Assembly: GCA_016235805.1 (NCBI GenBank)
Contig: JACRIY010000054.1
Location: forward strand, 1-44,321
Length of the DNA: 44,321 bases
Direction of reading: 5' to 3'
Source of the DNA: Rhodocyclales bacterium
GTDB lineage: Bacteria; Pseudomonadota; Gammaproteobacteria; Burkholderiales; Rhodocyclaceae
Below, piece by piece: positions 40,147 through 44,321 of the stretch. Positions within the stretch are counted from its first letter, which is position 1, and each line of letters begins with the position of its first letter. Made by a program: the position numbers and the translations under genes. The notes under the pieces are model-generated. The model ran no database searches. It was given only the letters and a program-made list of their open reading frames with translations, and was not told where the DNA came from.

Positions 40147-41534
40147 CCCGTCACCCTGCCCTTCCCTGCCTCAGGTTTGCGAAAGCGCGGACGCTCGTCC
40201 TTCAGCGTCAGTTCCGGCGAGGAAAACGGCGCCAGGCGTTCGAGGAAATCCAGCAGTTCCATCACCGGCGAGTTCTTGAAGAAACGCGCCGGCGGCATTT
40301 CGATCCAGATCTGGTCGGCGAAGGCATACAGCTCGTAGGCCGTGTCGCCGACGTTGTTGCCGTCACGGTCGAAGCCCTGGTAGTCGTCCCAGTAGTTGTC
40401 GCGCCATTCGTTGAGGTTGCCCTTGTTGCGCCCGGCCTGCACCACGTGGGTCAGGTTGCCCTCGAAGACGTTGTCAGTGACGACGTTGCCGCCGAGTTCG
40501 GAGGTGAGCTTGATGGCGATGCCGTTGTAGGCGAAACGGTTGTTCTTTACCCAGATCTTGCTGTCGGGCTGGAACGGCGACAAATCCGAGCCGATGCCGA
40601 CCGCGCAGTAGATGATCTCGTTGCCCTCGATCAGCGTGTAGCTCGCCTCCTTGAAACCGATCGCCATGCCTGCGGCGCCGGTGGCGTGCGAGATCAGGTT
40701 GTTCCTCAGCACCCCGCCCTCGGTGTACATGAAATACACGCCGACGGCGTTGTCGTAGAACTTGTTGTCCTCGACCACGTTGTTGTTGGCGAACATGAAG
40801 TGGATCGAGTAGCGGCTGCGCCGGCCGACGTTGCGGCGATACACGTTGTCGTGCGAGTACCAGGCCACCATGTCGCGCGAATCGGTGATCTCGTTGTCCT
40901 CGACCAGGTTGCGGTCGCTGTACCACAGGCGCAGGCCGTCGCCGCGCACGCCCAGCTCGCGCGGCTTGGAGCTGATCTTGTTGCCGCGCAGGATGCTGTC
41001 GCTCGACTGCTTGAGGTCGATGCCGAACAGGCAGTTGTCGATCACCAGCTTCTCGATCACGTTGCGATGACCGCGCACGTCGAGGCAGGAGTCGTCGGTG
41101 TCATGCGAGTCGCCCGAACCGGTCAGGTGCAGGCCGCGCAGCACGGCGCCGTCGGCTTCCAGCGAAAACACCGTGCCGCGATCGCCCGCATCGATCGTGA
41201 CCCGGCCGCCGCCATCGATCACCAGAGGCTTCTTCATCACCACCGGGCCGGAATAGTGGCCCGGCGGCGGACGCAGCGTGGATCCGGCCGGCGCGGCATC
41301 GACCAGTTCCTGAAAGGGTCGCAGGCCATGCACCCGCTTGTCGCGCTCGTGCAGCATGTACGTCGGTTTGGGCCGATCGACGCCGACCCGCGGCGCGGTA
41401 GACAGGTCGGCCGTCGCTCCCAGCGCCGGCGGCTTGTCCTCGGCCGCGTCACGATCCGCCGGGCGCGCCACCAGCATTGTCGAAACACCGAGCAGCAGGG
41501 CCGGCAGGAAGGCGTGCCAGCGCTTCGGGTTCAT
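40143..41534 (-). CDS. nosD: NosD copper-processing protein
   Basis: 463 aa with a signal peptide (to about VARP). A disordered linker (about 25-60) is followed by a right-handed beta-helix with CASH/NosD repeats (for example NLVEDNEITDSRDMVAWYS, NNVVEDNKFYDNAVGVYFM) and the closing GNYWDDYQ-type motif DNYWDDYQGFDRDGNNVGDT. It acts in the periplasm with NosFY on the NosZ copper-sulfur site. It lies 7 bases after nosB. Confidence 0.93.
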   Translation of the reverse strand: MNPKRWHAFLPALLLGVSTMLVARPADRDAAEDKPPALGATADLSTAPRVGVDRPKPTYMLHERDKRVHGLRPFQELVDAAPAGSTLRPPPGHYSGPVVMKKPLVIDGGGRVTIDAGDRGTVFSLEADGAVLRGLHLTGSGDSHDTDDSCLDVRGHRNVIEKLVIDNCLFGIDLKQSSDSILRGNKISSKPRELGVRGDGLRLWYSDRNLVEDNEITDSRDMVAWYSHDNVYRRNVGRRSRYSIHFMFANNNVVEDNKFYDNAVGVYFMYTEGGVLRNNLISHATGAAGMAIGFKEASYTLIEGNEIIYCAVGIGSDLSPFQPDSKIWVKNNRFAYNGIAIKLTSELGGNVVTDNVFEGNLTHVVQAGRNKGNLNEWRDNYWDDYQGFDRDGNNVGDTAYELYAFADQIWIEMPPARFFKNSPVMELLDFLERLAPFSSPELTLKDERPRFRKPEAGKGRVTG

Positions 41535-41541
41535 GATCGCC

Positions 41542-42525
41542 TCAACGCTCCACGCCTTCGCGCATCTGCCGGCGCCGCAGGAGGACGGCGAGCATCAGGC
41601 AGCCGAAGGCGATCAACAGCAGGCCGTAGCCCCAGTAGGGGTAGGAATAGGTCGAGAACTGCGCCACCTTGCCTTCGCCGAACACGGTGGGCATGAAGGG
41701 CTTGACGGTGAAGGCACCCCAGGGATGCATGTTGTGGCCGAAGAACCAGAGCCAGCCCGCATATTCGATGACGAAGAAGATCGGCATCAGCGCCGGCACC
41801 AGTGCCAGCAGCAGCGAGAAGCCGCGGAACTTCGCGACGCCGGCGACGATGATCGCCATGGCGACGATCAGGCCGACGATGACCCCGGTGGTGACCAGAC
41901 GCACGTTGTCGCCCCAGACCTTGATCTTGTCCGGCTCCTTGAAGAAGGTTCCTGCCTCGCTAACGTAGGCGGCGATGTGGTTTTCCATGTGGCCCAGCGC
42001 GAACTGGTGAACCACCATCCAGACCGCCACGACGGCAAAGCCGGCCGCCAGGACCATCAGGCGCTTGCGCCCTTCGGGGGTCATGAAGCCCAGCAGCATG
42101 ACCGCAAAGAAGCCGAAGAAAAACTTGGCCATCGGCTTTTCCACCGGCGCCCCGGTCGAGATCGGGAACATGCCGACGTAATGATTGATGGTGTTCATCT
42201 CGTGCACGCAGTCGAGGCCCTCGGCATCCTTGTTGACGTTCTTCTGCTGGTCGAGGATGGGGTTGTAGCGCTCCACGGTATGGTCGAGGTCCTTCTGCAG
42301 GACTTCGTTGGCCATGCGCGTGCCCTTGCCGGCGGCGCGGCAGCCGTTATAGACACCATCGAAATGAAAATGGATGCGGATGCCGTCCGGGAACGCATCC
42401 TTGGGGTAGTTGGGCGCCGTCAGCGACACCCACCAGATCGGCGAAAAATAGGAGGCGATCAGTGCCGCCAGGGCGATCAGCGTCAGTGCAGTGATCAGTC
42501 GGTTCTGTTTTTTCTGGTCTTGCAT
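41542..42525 (-). CDS. nosB: NosB membrane protein
   Basis: 327 aa with six or seven membrane helices. The N-terminal helix (about 12-30) leads into the NosB-type segment YFSPIWWVSLTAPNYPKDAFP and HFHFDGVYNGC. NosB occurs only in clade II nos clusters; its role is unknown. It lies between the diheme cytochrome and nosD, after a strong hairpin. Confidence 0.85.
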   Translation of the reverse strand: MQDQKKQNRLITALTLIALAALIASYFSPIWWVSLTAPNYPKDAFPDGIRIHFHFDGVYNGCRAAGKGTRMANEVLQKDLDHTVERYNPILDQQKNVNKDAEGLDCVHEMNTINHYVGMFPISTGAPVEKPMAKFFFGFFAVMLLGFMTPEGRKRLMVLAAGFAVVAVWMVVHQFALGHMENHIAAYVSEAGTFFKEPDKIKVWGDNVRLVTTGVIVGLIVAMAIIVAGVAKFRGFSLLLALVPALMPIFFVIEYAGWLWFFGHNMHPWGAFTVKPFMPTVFGEGKVAQFSTYSYPYWGYGLLLIAFGCLMLAVLLRRRQMREGVER

Positions 42526-42565
42526 GGTGTGCTCGATGTCGGGGGAGGTTTCCGTCCGCCTGCGT

Positions 42566-42588
42566 TCCGCGCTCCGGTGGAGCGCGGA
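42566..42588 (-). other. Hairpin between diheme cytochrome and nosB
   Basis: TCCGCGCTCC and GGAGCGCGGA form a perfect 10-bp stem with a 3-base loop, 16 bases after the cytochrome stop. No T run follows on the minus strand. It probably protects the upstream mRNA or partly attenuates transcription into nosB. Confidence 0.5.
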
Positions 42589-42603
42589 CGCTTCGGATCG
42601 CTT

Positions 42604-43347
42604 TTATTTCTTCTTGCCACCCTTGGCGGCGGGACCGGCCTTGCACATCGCGCCGGGCATGGCGAGACTGGACTGGTAGGCCGAGATCGCCACCAGTTGT
42701 TCGTTGGTGTAAGGCTTGATGATCTTGACCATGTCCGGATTGGCGTTGCGGCGATGTCCGTCGCGAATCTCGGTCATCTGGCGCAGCAGGTACTTGTAGT
42801 GCTGGCCGGCGAGCACCGGATAGAACTTTTCCTTGACGCCTTCGCCGTTGGCCTTGTGGCACTCGACGCACTGCTTTTCATAGAGTTCCTTGCCGGCCGA
42901 GATCTGTTTGGCAGCATCGGGGCCCTCGTACTTGCCATGGTCGATGGGAATGCACAGGGACTGGATGTAGGCGGCGGTGTCGGCCAGATCCTGCGGATCG
43001 GTCATTTCCTTGGCGAAGGGATACATCGTCGGGTTGTCGCGCAGGCCGACACGGATGTCGGCCATCTGCTTGATCAGCACCGTCGTGTGCTGGCCGGCGA
43101 GCTGGGGAAAGGTGCCGTCGGGACGGCCGGCGCCGCTGGGCAGGTGGCAGGCGCCGCAGATCTCGTAGGTTTCCTTGCCACGCTTGACGTCGCCCTTCTT
43201 GTCCAAAGCTTCCTTGAGTTCGCCCTCCATCTTCGCCCACTGGTAGTCCTTGGATTCGATGCCGGCCGCCTTGGGCGCCGGTGGCGCCGCCAACGCGATT
43301 GACGGGATCAGGGCCACGGATAGGGCAAGGGTCAAAATCTTGAACAT
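42604..43347 (-). CDS. Periplasmic diheme cytochrome c (nos cluster)
   Basis: 247 aa with a signal peptide ending near ALAA. Two CxxCH sites, CGACH (about residues 65-69) and CVECH (about 158-162), lie in two class I-like domains, each followed by the repeat pattern FPQLAGQH / YPVLAGQH and a distal Met region. A likely electron carrier between NosGH or the bc1 complex and NosZ. GAGGAAACAG precedes ATG 43347. An FNR-type box is centred 69 bases upstream, so this gene probably begins an internal transcription unit. In Wolinella the cytochromes NosC1 and NosC2 occupy similar roles, but they are monoheme. Confidence 0.9.
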   Translation of the reverse strand: MFKILTLALSVALIPSIALAAPPAPKAAGIESKDYQWAKMEGELKEALDKKGDVKRGKETYEICGACHLPSGAGRPDGTFPQLAGQHTTVLIKQMADIRVGLRDNPTMYPFAKEMTDPQDLADTAAYIQSLCIPIDHGKYEGPDAAKQISAGKELYEKQCVECHKANGEGVKEKFYPVLAGQHYKYLLRQMTEIRDGHRRNANPDMVKIIKPYTNEQLVAISAYQSSLAMPGAMCKAGPAAKGGKKK

Positions 43348-43409
43348 GTCTGTTTCCTCATGGATGTGTTGGGGTTGGCGAATGATGTCATCTGGAACAT
43401 AAGAGTTCA

Positions 43410-43423
43410 TTGATACTCATCAA
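43410..43423 (-). promoter_or_regulatory. Consensus FNR box inside the nos cluster
   Basis: TTGATACTCATCAA is a perfect TTGAT-N4-ATCAA match. On the minus strand CATCAT at 43382-43387 sits at class II spacing as a possible -10, giving a short leader of about 28 nt to the diheme cytochrome start. It implies an internal anaerobic promoter for the nosB-D-G-H-F-L-Y part of the cluster. Confidence 0.75.
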
Positions 43424-43461
43424 CCGGACAAACCGGCCGACTTGCGCCAGATCAATTCGCG

Positions 43462-43770
43462 CTACTTGATCTCGGAGAGGTACTTGGCCAGCTCCTTGAT
43501 TTCCTCATCCGATACCAGATGCATGACGCCCTTCATCGCGGCGGAGTTGCCATTGGCGCGCGCGCCGCTCTTGATGTCGAGCATCTGGCGCTCGGCGTAT
43601 TTGGCGTTCTGGCCGGCGAGCTTCGGATACTCGGGCGTCAGCGGCTTCTTGGCCTCCTTGCCGTGGCAGGCGACGCAGGTCTTTTCCAGGTAGAGCGCCT
43701 TGCCGTCGGCGAGGGCGGGAGCGGCGAATGCCAGCGCGGTCGTAGCCGCAAGAATCAATTTGAATGTCAT
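43462..43770 (-). CDS. Small periplasmic monoheme cytochrome c553-like
   Basis: 102 aa with a signal peptide (to about ALAD). Heme site CVACH (about 32-36), YPKLAGQNAKY in the middle and M at KGVMHLVSDEEIKELAKYLSEI as candidate distal ligand. A small soluble electron donor, likely for NosZ directly upstream. The start ATG 43770 has AAAGGAA upstream. The longer frame from 43962 reads through nosZ antisense-like composition and is rejected. Confidence 0.9.
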   Translation of the reverse strand: MTFKLILAATTALAFAAPALADGKALYLEKTCVACHGKEAKKPLTPEYPKLAGQNAKYAERQMLDIKSGARANGNSAAMKGVMHLVSDEEIKELAKYLSEIK

Positions 43771-43793
43771 GGGTATTCCTTTCGTCAAAATGA

Positions 43794-43822
43794 ACAGGGG
43801 GCAGAGTAGCTCCGCCCCCTGT
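43794..43822 (-). terminator. Strong hairpin after nosZ
   Basis: ACAGGGGGC pairs with GCCCCCTGT, extendable through a G-U pair and GAG/CTC to a 13-bp stem with a 3-base loop. On the minus strand it is followed by a modest T-rich stretch (TCATTTTG). It could end most nosZ transcripts while letting some continue to the cytochrome gene, giving more NosZ than accessory proteins. Confidence 0.6.
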
Positions 43823-43844
43823 GACCTGCATTGACCTGCGTTAA

Positions 43845-44321
43845 TTACTTGACCTTCTTGGCTCCGTTCTGCTCGAGGTAGGTCTTGGCGCGCAGACCGA
43901 GGTCGGCGGTCTTGACCTGGTATTGCCAGATCTGCTCGGCCCACAGGTTGGCGTTCTCCCAATCCTTCTTGGCGGCGAAGCCTTCATGCTTCTCCTTCAG
44001 GCCCTTGGTCTTGCCCAGCTGGTCGAAGGCGTCCTCCACCATCGCCACGACATCCGGGAAGTCCTTGTAGTTGACGCTGGTGATATAGGCCACGACGGAG
44101 TCGATGATCGCCTGGGTGTCGGCCACCTTCTTCACGGTCGCCTTGTAGTCCGCTTCCGTGTAGCTGCCCTTGGCCAGTTCGGTCTTGGTCGGCTTCCAGC
44201 CCTTCGGCTTGACCAGCAGGTAGCCCATCATCTCCAGGTGCAGGGCGGAGCAGAACTCCGTGCAATAGTAGGGATAGACACCTTCCTTGTCGGCCTTGAA
44301 CTTGACGCTGACGGTCTTGCC
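43845..44321 (-). CDS. nosZ: Nitrous oxide reductase, C-terminal part (5' end outside the window)
   Basis: 159 codons visible, in frame to the window edge. The CuA site is complete for the part seen: C-x3-C-x3-H-x2-M in YYCTEFCSALHLEMMGY, the electron entry site of N2O reductase. After the CuA motif a lysine-rich helical extension of about 120 residues ends in EQNGAKKVK. It carries no CxxCH, so unlike the Wolinella enzyme there is no fused cytochrome domain. The nosB/G/H neighbours place it in clade II (atypical) NosZ. Signal peptide and CuZ ligands lie beyond the window. Confidence 0.95.
   Translation of the reverse strand, partial: GKTVSVKFKADKEGVYPYYCTEFCSALHLEMMGYLLVKPKGWKPTKTELAKGSYTEADYKATVKKVADTQAIIDSVVAYITSVNYKDFPDVVAMVEDAFDQLGKTKGLKEKHEGFAAKKDWENANLWAEQIWQYQVKTADLGLRAKTYLEQNGAKKVK

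Noticed and set aside
43442-43455. TTGCGCCAGATCAA as a second FNR box in the nos cluster
   Set aside because: Only one half-site matches; the left half has two mismatches at key positions.

Overview
The window is about 44 kb of high-GC DNA with tightly packed genes. It looks like a chromosome segment of a denitrifying betaproteobacterium, probably Rhodocyclales-like. That is inferred from gene content (nos, nirJ, nirN, several heme-copper and Sco genes) and codon style; no rRNA gene or other marker is present. I see no tRNA, rRNA, CRISPR array or insertion sequence. Both ends are cut inside genes: a B-family heme-copper oxidase subunit I on the left and nosZ on the right.

Layout. (1) 1-2.7 kb, plus strand: oxidase subunit I (C-terminal part), heme O synthase (cyoE) and a membrane-anchored Sco protein. 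(2) 2.7-9.5 kb: an FNR-box-driven operon of two paralogous cytochrome b fusion proteins around a small membrane-anchored protein. One cytochrome b carries two [4Fe-4S] clusters and an MvhD/FlpD-like domain; the other carries a [2Fe-2S] ferredoxin and a flavin reductase. Converging on it is a heme-copper oxidase-like subunit that keeps its heme ligands but lacks the paired histidines needed for CuB. A Sco lipoprotein and a YdbL-like protein diverge from it. This is the best candidate for an undescribed respiratory or redox system. (3) 9.7-15 kb, minus strand: HD-GYP regulator, FIST protein and hybrid kinase, resembling the NosP/NahK nitric oxide sensing pair with a c-di-GMP output. (4) 15.3-19.2 kb: three small proteins, then a solute-binding protein with a second hybrid kinase. 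(5) 19.4-30 kb: nirN and an FNR-type regulator; a TonB-dependent receptor, PepSY protein, TonB, ExbB and ExbD; nirJ; and an ankyrin-DUF411 pair. (6) 30-44 kb, minus strand: an alpha/beta hydrolase, then a clade II (atypical) nos cluster. In transcription order this is nosZ (end), monoheme c, diheme c, nosB, nosD, nosG, nosH, nosF, nosL, nosY, a TlpA-like thioredoxin, a MenA-like prenyltransferase, a second NosD, a small secreted protein, Sco and an FCSD-like flavoprotein.

How it fits together. The FNR-type regulator has a full set of cluster cysteines and an E-x2-SR recognition helix. FNR-type boxes (TTGAY-N4-RTCAA) lie upstream of the cytochrome b operon, its own gene, nirJ and the diheme cytochrome of the nos cluster, so oxygen or nitrogen-oxide control probably ties these units together. 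NirN and NirJ make heme d1 for cytochrome cd1 nitrite reductase, NosP-like sensing would report NO, and the nos operon reduces N2O.

Separately, a 22-nt sequence occurs eight times across the window. It appears on both strands, in intergenic spaces and inside weakly constrained coding segments, and it is read in different frames. It is therefore a DNA-level repeat not explained by any gene.
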